Assembly: GCA_947446025.1 (NCBI GenBank)
Contig: CANFEY010000015.1
Coordinates: 1 to 64,000 of the forward strand
Source of the DNA: Bryobacterales bacterium
Lineage (GTDB): Bacteria; Acidobacteriota; Terriglobia; Bryobacterales; Bryobacteraceae
Direction: 5' to 3'
DNA: 64,000 nt
Each line of letters begins with the position of its first letter. Position 1 is the stretch's first letter. The notes beneath the pieces were generated by a model that searched no databases, was not told where the DNA came from, and was given only the letters and a program-made list of their open reading frames with translations. A program made the position numbers and the translations under genes. This document shows, one piece after another, positions 26,769-35,916 of the stretch.

Positions 26769-28595
26769 ATGCGAAAACAGTGCTTCCTGTTGTTCCCCCT
26801 GCTGGTGTCCGCGGCGGATCTGCCGATTCGCGAGGTGGTGCTGTTCAAACACGGCGTCGGATATTTCTCCCGCGCGGGCGAGCTGCCGGCGGGCGAGACC
26901 GCGCAGATGGCGTTCAAGGCGTCTGAGATGAACGACGTGTTGAAGTCGCTTACGATCATCGATGCCAGCGGGGCTCCGGTTGCGGGGGTACGCTACGACG
27001 CGAGCGAGCCGGTGGAGCAGCGGCTGGCGGATTTCCCGTTTGAAGTGGCGAAGGGTGCTTCGCTGGCGGCGTTTCTGGATCAGATGAAGGGGGCTCGGTT
27101 GGAGCTGGGTCCTGTGGCGGGGGCGATTGTGAGCGCTCGGCTGGTGCAGGCGGGGGATGCGACGCGGCCCACGGAGCGTGAGGTGGTGGTGCTGCTGACC
27201 GACGCGGGCGACATCCGCTCATTCGACTTGAGCACGGTCCCGGCGGTGCGGTTGAGCGATCCGAAGTTGCAGGCGATGTTGCGAGACTACTTGGCGGTGG
27301 TCAGCGGCGCGCGGTCGCGGGACCGGCGGAACGTGTACATCGACGCGTCCAAGCAGGGAGCGCGGAGGGTGACGGCGAACTACATGACGCCCTCTGCGGT
27401 TTGGAAGTCGAGCTACCGGCTGCTGTTCGGGCCGGTGGGGGATCCCACGCTGGAGGGTTGGGCGACTGTGGACAACACGTCTGGGGATGACTGGACGAAC
27501 GTGAATCTAGCGGTAGTGAGCGGGCGGCCGACCTCGTTCATCACACAGTTGTATGAGCCGAGGTATGTGGACCGTCCGACGGCGGAGTTGGCGGAGAATC
27601 GTCCCGTGGGGCCGCAGGTTTTTCAGGGCGCGCTCAGTGGTCTCGCGGATCGCGGGGAAGCGCGGGCAATGTTCGCGGCTGCGCCCCCGGCGGCCAAGGC
27701 TGCCCAAATGATGGAGGCATCATCGATCGCACCGGACACGGTCGCGCGTGATCTCGGCGAACTTTTTGAATACCGCTTCGCGACTCCGGTGACGGTGAAG
27801 CAAGGCCAGTCCGCCATGCTTCCGTTCCTGCAACAGAAGCTGGGCGCACGCAAGCTGCTGATTTACTCAGAAAGCTACGGCCTCAATCCGATGAATGCAG
27901 CCGAGCTCACCAACTCCACCGGTAAGACGCTCGACGGCGGACCCATTACGGTCTACGACGCCAGCTCTTACGCGGGGGAGGCGCTGGTGGAAACGCTGAA
28001 GTCCGGCGACAAGCGGCTGATCAGCTATGGCGTTGACCTGGGTACGCGCATCACTACGAAGATCGATTCGAGCGCCGCCAATGTGCGGGAGATCCACATG
28101 CGCCGGGGGATTCTGACCACACGCAACGCGATTCAAGAAACCAAGACCTACACCATCAACAACGTGGACGCGGCCCGCAAGACGCTGATCATCGAGCATC
28201 CGCTGCGCCAGGGCTATGCGTTGCTTTCCGAAATCAAACCTAAGGAGCTGACGTCCACGGCGCAGCGCTTTGAAGTTGCCATAGGCGGTAAGGCGACCGA
28301 GACGTTCGTGGTGCGCGAAGAGCGCGTCTACGACCAGACCAGCAGCGTCACGAACGCAACTCCCGATGTATTGGTGGCGATGACGCAGGGCCGTCCCTTG
28401 AGCGCCGCTGGCCGCACGCAACTGGACCGCATCCTTGCCAAGAAGCGCGAGATCGCGGCGAACCAGGCGCAGGTTCAAACTGCGCAAACCGCGCTGACGA
28501 ACCTCACGAACGACCAGAAGCGCTTCCGGGACAATATCGGCAGCCTGCGGGGCGTGGCGGGGCAGGAGCAGCTGGTGCAGCAGTACGCAAGGTAA
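26769..28595 (+). CDS. Exported DUF4139-type protein, C-terminus cut by in-frame TAA
   Basis: A 608-residue exported protein starting MRKQCFLLFPLLVSAA, with N-terminal segments VVLFKHGVGYFSRAGEL and EMNDVLKSLTIID and a long DUF4139-type beta domain (about 190-560: TPSAVWKSSYRLLF, NTSGDDWTNVNLAVVSGRPT). The C-terminal 60 residues begin a coiled coil. TAA at 28593-28595 interrupts that coil; the same frame is open for 38 more codons of coiled-coil sequence to TGA 28710-28712. The original codon was probably CAA. The family has no firm function; envelope or adhesion roles are suggested. ATG 26769 has a GAGAGG site, better than GTG 26751. Confidence 0.8.
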   Translation: MRKQCFLLFPLLVSAADLPIREVVLFKHGVGYFSRAGELPAGETAQMAFKASEMNDVLKSLTIIDASGAPVAGVRYDASEPVEQRLADFPFEVAKGASLAAFLDQMKGARLELGPVAGAIVSARLVQAGDATRPTEREVVVLLTDAGDIRSFDLSTVPAVRLSDPKLQAMLRDYLAVVSGARSRDRRNVYIDASKQGARRVTANYMTPSAVWKSSYRLLFGPVGDPTLEGWATVDNTSGDDWTNVNLAVVSGRPTSFITQLYEPRYVDRPTAELAENRPVGPQVFQGALSGLADRGEARAMFAAAPPAAKAAQMMEASSIAPDTVARDLGELFEYRFATPVTVKQGQSAMLPFLQQKLGARKLLIYSESYGLNPMNAAELTNSTGKTLDGGPITVYDASSYAGEALVETLKSGDKRLISYGVDLGTRITTKIDSSAANVREIHMRRGILTTRNAIQETKTYTINNVDAARKTLIIEHPLRQGYALLSEIKPKELTSTAQRFEVAIGGKATETFVVREERVYDQTSSVTNATPDVLVAMTQGRPLSAAGRTQLDRILAKKREIAANQAQVQTAQTALTNLTNDQKRFRDNIGSLRGVAGQEQLVQQYAR

Positions 28596-28712
28596 TTAGC
28601 GGACAGCGAAGCGCGGTTTGCGGCGACTCGGGATCAACAGGTGCAGTTGGAGCGGTCGGCACAGACGCTGCAGGCTGAGCTGAACGCGCTCATCGAGAAC
28701 GCGGACTTTTGA
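28596..28712 (+). pseudogene. Detached C-terminal coil of the DUF4139 protein
   Basis: In the same frame as the preceding gene, 38 codons read LADSEARFAATRDQQVQLER then SAQTLQAELNALIENADF before TGA. The heptad pattern continues the coil that starts before the TAA, so this was part of the protein. It has no start codon or ribosome site of its own and is not expected to be translated unless the stop is read through. Confidence 0.65.
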
Positions 28713-28718
28713 GGCGGC

Positions 28719-29153
28719 TTAGAGGCGGTCGTGGTCGGCGCGCCAGCTCTTGATGCTCTTCTTGATGTCGGCCTGCGAAAGGCCGTCGGCCGCGGCTTTG
28801 GCGGCCAGCGCAACGAATTCCTCATCGGAGGCGAAGCGGAGGGCGACGATCTGCTTCACGGTGATGCGACGGTCGAGGAGTTTGCCGGCGATGACGAAGT
28901 GGCGGAGATTTTCTTCGGCGCGAATCGCGCGGTCCTGGGCCTTCAACGGAAAGATGCGCGTGAGGAAGGTGTTCAGGAATAGCGCCAGCGCCATCACCGC
29001 GATGAGCGAAGCGTTGTAGAGGCGAGAGTGGTCATCGAAGGATTGAAACAAGTTGTAGACTGCACCGATCAGCAGGACCAGCGTCATTGGCGCTAGGATG
29101 AAATGAAACGGCGGGTCGAATTTCGTGTGCTTGGCGTAGCTTTGTTGTTCCAT
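28719..29153 (-). CDS. DUF6526-like membrane protein
   Basis: A 144-residue protein beginning MEQQSYAKHTKFDPPFHF with two adjacent membrane helices (about 20-42 and 48-70) and a soluble C-terminal half containing AQDRAIRAEENLRHFV and LSQADIKKSIKSW. This matches small DUF6526-type proteins seen in Acidobacteria and Bacteroidetes; function unknown. ATG 29153 is taken because the conserved start is MEQQ; the frame is open to 29165. It converges with the DUF4139 gene. Confidence 0.65.
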   Translation of the reverse strand: MEQQSYAKHTKFDPPFHFILAPMTLVLLIGAVYNLFQSFDDHSRLYNASLIAVMALALFLNTFLTRIFPLKAQDRAIRAEENLRHFVIAGKLLDRRITVKQIVALRFASDEEFVALAAKAAADGLSQADIKKSIKSWRADHDRL

Positions 29154-29302
29154 AGGTAGAGTCATTATAGACCCTTGACAAGGGGCTGATGCGGGAGGAT
29201 GATTGGGCCGTACAATTCACCGCGTACGTGCGACGCGCATGTGGCGGCGAACGGCTTGAGTCTCAGTGGCTGCGGACCAGGATGTCCGCCAGGGAGGCAA
29301 GT

Positions 29303-29428
29303 ATGTTCGAGAATCTGCATTGGTCGGTTCAGGCAATTCCCATCGTTGTGGTGGGCGGGGTCATTCTGACTTGGCTGTTGGGGCGGCACAAAGAGAAGAA
29401 GTCGAGCGACCACATTTTCAAGATTTGA
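29303..29428 (+). CDS. 41-residue single-span membrane protein
   Basis: MFENLHWSVQAIPIVVVGGV continues as ILTWLLGRHKEKKSSDHIFK: one hydrophobic helix (about residues 10-26) followed by a basic tail. GGAGG six bases before ATG 29303 is among the best ribosome sites in the window, which supports this short frame as real and decides against the longer upstream GTG/ATG choices. Orientation is probably tail-inside. No family recognised. Confidence 0.5.
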   Translation: MFENLHWSVQAIPIVVVGGVILTWLLGRHKEKKSSDHIFKI

Positions 29429-29478
29429 GCGTTTGTCCGCTCCCATATTTTTACGAATTGAGCGTTTGTCTGCTTCCT
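29425..29478. repeat. Imperfect direct repeat
   Basis: TTGAGCGTTTGTC recurs at 29425 and 29458, each followed by a GCT(C/T)CC-like run, 33 bases apart. The second unit continues into CTTACGGTCGCGG. It lies at the end of the small membrane-protein gene and looks like an intergenic repeat unit. Confidence 0.4.
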
Positions 29479-29566
29479 TACGGTCGCGGTTCAGTGCTGG
29501 GGTGAGAAGCACGGAGCAGTGGGCCGGGGACCAGGGGGCGGTAGGGCGGCGCGGTAAGCTACTTAC

Positions 29567-32500
29567 ATGAGTGACGCGTTGGCGGCTTTTGATGCGTTGA
29601 CGCGTGCTTGGTTTGGTGCGCGTTTTGGCACGGTCACCGAGCCGCAGAGGCTGGGGTGGCCGGAGATTCAGGCTGGGCGGAACGTGTTGATCTCAGCTCC
29701 GACCGGGTCGGGCAAAACGCTGGCTGCGTTTCTGACGGCGATTGATTCGTTGGTTCGGTTGGCGCGCAAGGGTGACCTGCCGGATGAAACGCGTGTGCTC
29801 TATGTATCGCCGCTGAAAGCACTCTCCAACGACGTTCATAGGAATCTGGAGATTCCGCTGGCGGGAATTCGCGAGCTTGCGCCGGAGTTGGAGCAGATTC
29901 GGACGGCGGTGCGCACGGGGGATACGCCTGCCTCAGAACGGGCGCGCATGGGACGGTCTGCACCACACATTTTGGTGACGACGCCGGAGTCGCTCTACAT
30001 ACTCCTCACTTCTGTTGGCGGGCGGAAGATGTTGCAGCATGTGCGGACTGTAATTATCGATGAGATCCACGCGGTGGCGGATGATAAACGCGGGTCGCAT
30101 TTGGCGTTGTCAATTGCTCGGCTGGAGGCTCTGACGAAGGCTCCGTTGCAGAAGATTGGGTTGTCGGCAACGGTAAGTCCGATAGAAGAGGTCGCACGGT
30201 TCTTGAGTCCGACCGCTCGGGTGGTACAGGTGGGGCACCGGCGGGCGATGGATCTGGCGGTGGAGGTTCCGCGGGACGAGTTGGGGGCGGTGGCTTCCAA
30301 TGAGGCCTGGGGCGAGATCTACGATCGCATTGCGGCGCTGGCGGGGGAACATCGGACAACTCTCGTTTTCGTGAACACACGCAAGATGGCGGAGCGGGTG
30401 GCTCACAATCTATCGCAGCGGCTCGGTGAGAATTTGGTTCTGCCGCATCATGGAAGTCTTTCTCGGGAACTGAGGCTCGACGCCGAGCAACGGCTGAAGA
30501 ACGGCGAATTACGGGCTGTGGTGGCGACGGCTTCGCTGGAGCTTGGCATCGACATCGGGACCGTCGATCTGGTGTGTCAGATCGGTTCGCCGCGGTCATT
30601 GGGCGTGGCATTACAGCGGGCTGGACGCGCGGGACATTGGGTGGGAGCGCTGCCGAAGGCTCGGTTCTTTGCGACTACTCGGGATGAGTTGGTGGAGTGC
30701 GCGGCGCTGGTGCGGGCAATTCGGCAAGGGGAACTCGACAAGTTGGAGATCCCTGAGGCGCCGGTGGATATCTTGGCGCAGCAAATTGTCGCGATGGCGG
30801 CCTGCGAGGAGTGGAGTGAAGACGGTTTGTTTGCCCAAGTGCGGAGCGCGTATCCGTATCGGGTACTTCCCCGCCCTGTGTTTGATTCGCTGATGGAGAT
30901 GCTGGCCGAGGGGATTTCTACTTCGCGGGGGCGCAGCAGCGCTTACTTGCATCGGGATCAAGTCAATGGGCTGGTGCGGGGGCGGAGGAACGCTCGACTG
31001 GCAGCGATCATGAGCGGCGGGGCGATTCCGGATACGGCGCAGTATCAAGTGGTGCTGGAGCCTGAAGGGACGGTGATCGGGTCGCTGGATGAAGACTTCG
31101 CGATTGAGAGCATGGCGGGGGATATTTTCCTGCTGGGCACTACGTCGTGGAAGATTCGGCGCATTGAACCGGGGCGCGTGCGGGTGGAGAATGCTCGGGG
31201 GGCTGCGCCGTCGATTCCGTTTTGGTTGGGCGAGGCTCCTGGGCGGACTCGGGAGTTGTCGGCTGCGGTGTCGGAGTTGCGGGTCGATATCGCTGGCGGC
31301 ACGGATGTGGCCGAAGAATGCGGGCTGGATCGAGCGGGGGCTGAGCAGGTCGTCGCTTATGTGAAGGCGGGGGCGGTGGCGTTGGGCGTGGTCCCGTCGC
31401 AGGATTGCGTGGTGGCGGAGCGGTTCTTCGACGAAGCGGGCGGGATGCAGTTGGTGATTCATTCGCCGTTCGGGGCTCGGATCAACAAGGCTTGGGGGCT
31501 CGCGCTGCGGAAGAAGTTTTGCCGGACGTTCAATTTCGAGCTGCAGGCGGCGGCTACGGACAACGGGCTAGTGTTGTCGTTGAGTGATCAGCACTCGTTT
31601 CCGTTGGAGGTGGTGTTCAGCTTTTTGAATCCGACCACCGTGACGCATGTGCTGACGCAGGCGTTGTTGGGCTCGCCGATGTTTGGGGCTCGGTGGAAAT
31701 GGAACGCTTCTCGGGCGTTGGCTGTGCCGCGGTTCAGCGGAGGGCGGAAGGTGCCACCTCCTATACAGAGGATGCGGGCCGACGATTTGCTTGCGAGCGT
31801 GTTCCCGGACCAAGCTGCGTGTGCGGAGAATTTGTCGGGCGAGTTTCGGATTCCGGATCATCCGCTGGTGAATGAGACGATTTCGAATTGTCTGCATGAG
31901 GCGATGGATGTAGACGGGCTGATCGATATTTTGGATCGGATGGGCGAGGGGATGCTGCGGACTGTGGCGGTGGACACGCGGGAGCCGTCGCCATTTTGTC
32001 ACGAGATCTTGAATTCGAATCCTTACTCGTTCTTGGATGATGCTCCGCTTGAAGAAAGACGTACGAGGGCGGTGCAGTTGCGGCGGACGTTGCCGACGGA
32101 TGCATCCGAGTTGGGGGCTTTGGATGCGGCGGCGATTGCTCGGGTGGCGGAGGAGGTTTGGCCGGTCGTCAGGGATGAGCATGAGTTGCATGATGCGCTG
32201 CTGACGTTGGTGGTCTTGCCTCCGGTGGAGGAATGGTCGGGGTGGTTTGAGGTGTTGGTGAGCGGGGGACGCGCCTCGGCGGTGGACGGGATGTGGGTCG
32301 CAACAGAGCGGTTGGGTGTCGTCGGCGACGTGCTGCTGATCTTGCGTGGCTGGATGGACTCACTGGGGCCGGTGGCTTCGTCCGCATTGGCTGCGCGGTT
32401 GGGGTTGCCGTTGGATGCGGTTGAGATCGGGCTCGCGCAGTTGGAGGGTGAGGGCTCGGTGTTGCGGGGTCGGTTCTCAGGTACCGACGAAGAGTTCTGT

Positions 32501-33571
32501 CATCGGCGGGTATTGGCGCGGATTCATCGGATGACGCTCGGGCGGTTGCGCAAGGAAATCGAGCCGGTCACTGCGGCGGACTTCATGCGGTTCCTGACGC
32601 GGTGGCAGCACACCGAGCCTGGGACTCGGCTACATGGGGCGGATGGGTTGCTGCAGGTGCTGCGGCAATTGCAGGGATATGAGATTTCGGCGGCGGCTTG
32701 GGAGGCTACGGTGTTGCCGCAGCGGGTCGCGAAGTATGAGCCGGAGTTGCTGGATCGGTTGTGTCTCGCGGGTGAGGTGATGTGGGGACGGTTGTCGCCG
32801 CATCCGGCGCTCGAGACTCCGACGGGTCGGCGGGTGCGGCCGACTCGCGTGGCTCCGCTGGCGATTTTCTTGCGGGAGGATGCGGGGAAGCTGTTGCCTC
32901 CGGCGTCGCAGCAGGTGCCTGTTTTGTCGCCGGGGGCGCAGGATGTGCTGACGGCGCTGCAGGCTCGCGGGGCGCTGTTCTTCAATGAGCTTTTGCGGGC
33001 GACGGGGCGGCTCGCGAGTGAGGTGGAGGACGGGTTGTGGGAGTTGGTCGCGGGCGGGCTGGTCACCGGCGACGGATTTGAGAACTTGCGGGCGTTGATC
33101 GATCCGAAGCGGAGGAAGGGTGAGGGTCGAGGGCGGTCGGCGAGGCCGAGGCATGCGGCGGGGCGCTGGGCCCTGATGGAACGCGCTTCGTCAGCGGTCG
33201 ATGTGGAATTCTTCGCGCAGCAGTTGCTGACGCGGTGGGGCGTGGTGTTCCGCGACATGTTGGCTCGGGAGACGTTGGCTCCGACGTGGCGGGAGTTGTT
33301 GCAGGTCTACCGGCGAATGGAGGCTCGGGGGGAGATTCGCGGGGGGCGGTTTGTGGCGGGGTTCCTGGGCGAGCAGTTCGCGCGACCCGAGGCGCTCGAC
33401 ATGTTGCGGCATGTGCGGCGGTCGGAGAAGAGCGCGCTGCATTTCGATATTGCTCCGGCGGACCCGCTGAATCTGACGGGAATCATTTTGCCGGGGGCGA
33501 GGACGGGAGCGTTGACGCAGGTGGCGGTGCGGATTGTGGAGGGTGAGGAGCGGGAGCACGGGGCAGCGTAG
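29567..33571 (+). CDS. lhr: Lhr-family DEAD/DEAH helicase
   Basis: A 1334-residue superfamily 2 helicase of the Lhr (large helicase-related) type. Motif I APTGSGKT is at 44-51, Ia VSPLKALSN, II DEIH near 165, III LSATVSP, IV FVNTRK, V ASLELGIDIG and VI QRAGRAGHW. A winged-helix segment and the long Lhr C-terminal region (about 850-1334) follow, so this is a full-length protein, not Lhr-Core. Lhr unwinds DNA-DNA and RNA-DNA duplexes 3' to 5' and is linked to repair of mitomycin or alkylation damage. It is monocistronic. Confidence 0.92.
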   Translation: MSDALAAFDALTRAWFGARFGTVTEPQRLGWPEIQAGRNVLISAPTGSGKTLAAFLTAIDSLVRLARKGDLPDETRVLYVSPLKALSNDVHRNLEIPLAGIRELAPELEQIRTAVRTGDTPASERARMGRSAPHILVTTPESLYILLTSVGGRKMLQHVRTVIIDEIHAVADDKRGSHLALSIARLEALTKAPLQKIGLSATVSPIEEVARFLSPTARVVQVGHRRAMDLAVEVPRDELGAVASNEAWGEIYDRIAALAGEHRTTLVFVNTRKMAERVAHNLSQRLGENLVLPHHGSLSRELRLDAEQRLKNGELRAVVATASLELGIDIGTVDLVCQIGSPRSLGVALQRAGRAGHWVGALPKARFFATTRDELVECAALVRAIRQGELDKLEIPEAPVDILAQQIVAMAACEEWSEDGLFAQVRSAYPYRVLPRPVFDSLMEMLAEGISTSRGRSSAYLHRDQVNGLVRGRRNARLAAIMSGGAIPDTAQYQVVLEPEGTVIGSLDEDFAIESMAGDIFLLGTTSWKIRRIEPGRVRVENARGAAPSIPFWLGEAPGRTRELSAAVSELRVDIAGGTDVAEECGLDRAGAEQVVAYVKAGAVALGVVPSQDCVVAERFFDEAGGMQLVIHSPFGARINKAWGLALRKKFCRTFNFELQAAATDNGLVLSLSDQHSFPLEVVFSFLNPTTVTHVLTQALLGSPMFGARWKWNASRALAVPRFSGGRKVPPPIQRMRADDLLASVFPDQAACAENLSGEFRIPDHPLVNETISNCLHEAMDVDGLIDILDRMGEGMLRTVAVDTREPSPFCHEILNSNPYSFLDDAPLEERRTRAVQLRRTLPTDASELGALDAAAIARVAEEVWPVVRDEHELHDALLTLVVLPPVEEWSGWFEVLVSGGRASAVDGMWVATERLGVVGDVLLILRGWMDSLGPVASSALAARLGLPLDAVEIGLAQLEGEGSVLRGRFSGTDEEFCHRRVLARIHRMTLGRLRKEIEPVTAADFMRFLTRWQHTEPGTRLHGADGLLQVLRQLQGYEISAAAWEATVLPQRVAKYEPELLDRLCLAGEVMWGRLSPHPALETPTGRRVRPTRVAPLAIFLREDAGKLLPPASQQVPVLSPGAQDVLTALQARGALFFNELLRATGRLASEVEDGLWELVAGGLVTGDGFENLRALIDPKRRKGEGRGRSARPRHAAGRWALMERASSAVDVEFFAQQLLTRWGVVFRDMLARETLAPTWRELLQVYRRMEARGEIRGGRFVAGFLGEQFARPEALDMLRHVRRSEKSALHFDIAPADPLNLTGIILPGARTGALTQVAVRIVEGEEREHGAA

Positions 33572-33808
33572 TCAGGAGGCAGGATCATGCCAAAGGTAGA
33601 CGGTTAGCAGCGGGATCGCCGCCCTTACATCGCGGGCGCGCGTTCGACTTCTAGTCGATGTGCCGGAGCTGAAGATTCTGCGTTACGACGAGTCGACGTT
33701 GCGCTTGGCGTCGACATCCGGTGCCGCGACGCGGAAGAGTCCGCGCGCGGCCTTCATTGAAAACCGGGCAACTTTCTGACCTGACGTAGCTGGAAGGAGG
33801 GATCAGCG

Positions 33809-34294
33809 CTATCGGCCGAGAGGCGTCCACCGCATCTGAACGACGGGGTATTCGCGCACCCCTGCGGTGTCTTGCTTACATTTCACCTTCCAGGTAGCGC
33901 CCTTGGGCACAGGCATCATGAAGCTGTTTGTCCAAATGGGCCAATCCTCATTTGCTACACCGTTGACCGAGGCTGCACCCATCAAAAGATCGTTCACGAA
34001 GCCTTCAACATAGCAATCGGTGTTATCCCTATTGGTCAACGTTACGATCACGCTCAAAAACCCGTCTTGGGTGGCAACACTATCTCGGAAAGGCGAACCG
34101 GCGCTAGGCGTCCAATCCTCGACAAGCTGTGGCCCGGCAAACATTTGCACCGTACCAACAAAATCGACATTGCCGCTAATGGTGAGGGTGCCATCGCCGT
34201 TGCCCTGAAGACGCGAGGCTTTGATCTGCCCGCCAACCTCTATGTCCCTTTGGGCCTTCATGTTTCCGGCGGGATTGATCTCAAGAAGATTCAT
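33809..34294 (-). CDS. Orphan protein of unknown function (low-GC)
   Basis: A 161-residue protein from ATG 34294. The first half has a repeated glycine-containing beta pattern (IEVGGQIKASRLQGNGDGTL, TISGNVDFVGTVQMF) and the second half ends in VVQMRWTPLGR. No signal peptide or membrane helix. The pattern resembles structural or fibre-like beta proteins, but I do not recognise a family. Its base composition is clearly lower in GC than the flanking lhr and citrate synthase genes, suggesting recent arrival. The frame is open upstream to 34633, but that part looks non-coding. Confidence 0.5.
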   Translation of the reverse strand: MNLLEINPAGNMKAQRDIEVGGQIKASRLQGNGDGTLTISGNVDFVGTVQMFAGPQLVEDWTPSAGSPFRDSVATQDGFLSVIVTLTNRDNTDCYVEGFVNDLLMGAASVNGVANEDWPIWTNSFMMPVPKGATWKVKCKQDTAGVREYPVVQMRWTPLGR

Positions 34295-34797
34295 TTCTTT
34301 ACCTATTCCTTTTCTAACTATGTTTCTCTGCTGACGGGCTGCCACACGCGCGTGGGGGGAGTGCGTGCCCCGGAGCGTAGTCACTATACACGAATGTGAG
34401 ATGGATCGTACTGCTCCAGCGCGCGCTGGTCCCGAATCGTTCATCCCAGGATGAAGCTTTGGGCCGCCGCGACGCGTGAGTCCACAAGATGCGGGCCGAA
34501 CGTGTGAGTCACTGAGCATCCAAATAGGGTGAGGAATTTGTGGCTTCTGCGGGAACGTGGGAGACATTTCCCCACGCTTGAACTGACCGACAGCCCCTCG
34601 GCTGACTGTGGGTTGCACCTCCAAGGCAGCCATTTCGCGGGGCGAGATCGGTGACTTTTTTCCACAGCCATGCAGTCTCGGTTAACGCCGAATGGAAGCA
34701 ACATCGCCCATGGCGTCTACGCTAGAATGAAAGTTCGCGCGACCCACTCCGGTCTGGCGTGTGTCGTGAATCCAACAATAGGGGCGAGAACGAAAAA
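34295..34797. other. Intergenic region, no gene recognised
   Basis: About 500 bases between the orphan gene and citrate synthase. Open frames on both strands show no coding character or ribosome sites. It must contain the promoter of citrate synthase; no clear -35/-10 pair was picked out. Confidence 0.5.
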
Positions 34798-35916
34798 ATG
34801 GCGACAGGTGCGGGTCTGGAAGGGGTGGTCGCGACGCAATCGCGGCTTTGCTTTATTGACGGCGATGCGGGGTTGTTGAGCTACCAAGGCTTCCGGATTG
34901 AGACGTTGGCGGAGAACGCCACGTTTGAAGAGACCGTGTATCTGTTGTGGCACGGGCGGTTGCCGAAGGCTGCGGAGCTCGCTGAGTTAAAGGCTGGGCT
35001 GGTTGCGAATCGGGTGTTGCCTGCGGCTGTGGACGCGTTCCTGAAGGCGAATCCGAAAGCTGCGCCGATGCATGTGTTGCGGACTGCGGTGTCGATGCTC
35101 GCACTGGACGATGCGGACCCGAACAATGTGACTGTGGCGGAAGCGGCTAAGAAAGCCATCAAGTTGATGGCGCAGACCGCGACCATCGTCACCAGCTTTG
35201 ACCGGCTGCGCAATGGCAACGCTGTGGTCCCGGGCGATCCCTCGTTGAGTTTTGCCGCGAACTTTCTCTACACTCTGACGGGCAAGGATCAGGACGACGT
35301 GATGGAGCGCGTCTTCGACATCGCGCTGACTCTGCACGCGGAGCACGAGTTGAACGCCTCCACATTTGCTGCGCGCGTTACGGCGGCTACGCTCAGTGAC
35401 ATTTACTCGGCTGTGACTTCGGCGATCGGCGCGTTGCGCGGACCGCTGCATGGCGGCGCGAATGAAGATGTCATCAAGCTGCTGCTGAAGGCTGGGAATC
35501 CGGCGAATGCGCTGGCCATGGTGAAGGAGATGCTCGCCAACAAGCAGAAGGTTCCGGGCATGGGGCATCGTGTGTACCACACGCTGGATCCGCGGGCGAT
35601 CAGCTTGAAGGGCATGGCGGCGGATCTGGCGAAACGCACCGGGCACACCGAGCTGTACGAAGCTTCGGAACAGATTCAGGCCTATATCAAAGAGACGAAG
35701 AACCTCAATGCGAACGTCGATTTCTTCTCGGCTTCGATGTATTACTCGCTGGAGATTCCAGTGGACCTCTTCACGCCTGTGTTTGCGGTGAGCCGCATGT
35801 CGGGATGGACGGGGCACGTGCTGGAGCAGTATGAGAACAACCGGCTGATTCGGCCTCGGGCGGAGTACCTTGGACCTGAAGTCGGGCAGAAGTGGGTTGC
35901 TATCGGCGATCGATAA
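34798..35916 (+). CDS. gltA: Citrate synthase (citrate/methylcitrate synthase family)
   Basis: A 372-residue short-form citrate synthase that condenses acetyl-CoA and oxaloacetate at the entry of the citric-acid cycle. The three catalytic residues are in [17 protein letters not shown] and [11 protein letters not shown]; substrate-binding GPLHGGANE and SRMSGWTGH are also present. The N-terminal [11 protein letters not shown] segment fits the bacterial short type, which also includes 2-methylcitrate synthases; with no prp genes nearby the housekeeping function is preferred. ATG 34798 follows GGGGCGAG; the upstream frame from 34759 has no better site. The stop overlaps the serS start. Confidence 0.92.
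   Translation: MATGAGLEGVVATQSRLCFIDGDAGLLSYQGFRIETLAENATFEETVYLLWHGRLPKAAELAELKAGLVANRVLPAAVDAFLKANPKAAPMHVLRTAVSMLALDDADPNNVTVAEAAKKAIKLMAQTATIVTSFDRLRNGNAVVPGDPSLSFAANFLYTLTGKDQDDVMERVFDIALTLHAEHELNASTFAARVTAATLSDIYSAVTSAIGALRGPLHGGANEDVIKLLLKAGNPANALAMVKEMLANKQKVPGMGHRVYHTLDPRAISLKGMAADLAKRTGHTELYEASEQIQAYIKETKNLNANVDFFSASMYYSLEIPVDLFTPVFAVSRMSGWTGHVLEQYENNRLIRPRAEYLGPEVGQKWVAIGDR

Noticed and set aside
29567-33571. Lhr helicase as part of a defence island
   Set aside because: Full-length Lhr is a common repair helicase and no nuclease, methylase or other defence partner is adjacent.
33572-33808. Possible short gene after lhr (ATG 33587 behind a GGAGGC site)
   Set aside because: It stops after six codons; later codons in this and other frames show no recognisable protein.
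33872-34399. Plus-strand 175-codon frame opposite the low-GC orphan
   Set aside because: Lacks a ribosome site and coding pattern; the minus-strand gene has better codon structure and start context.
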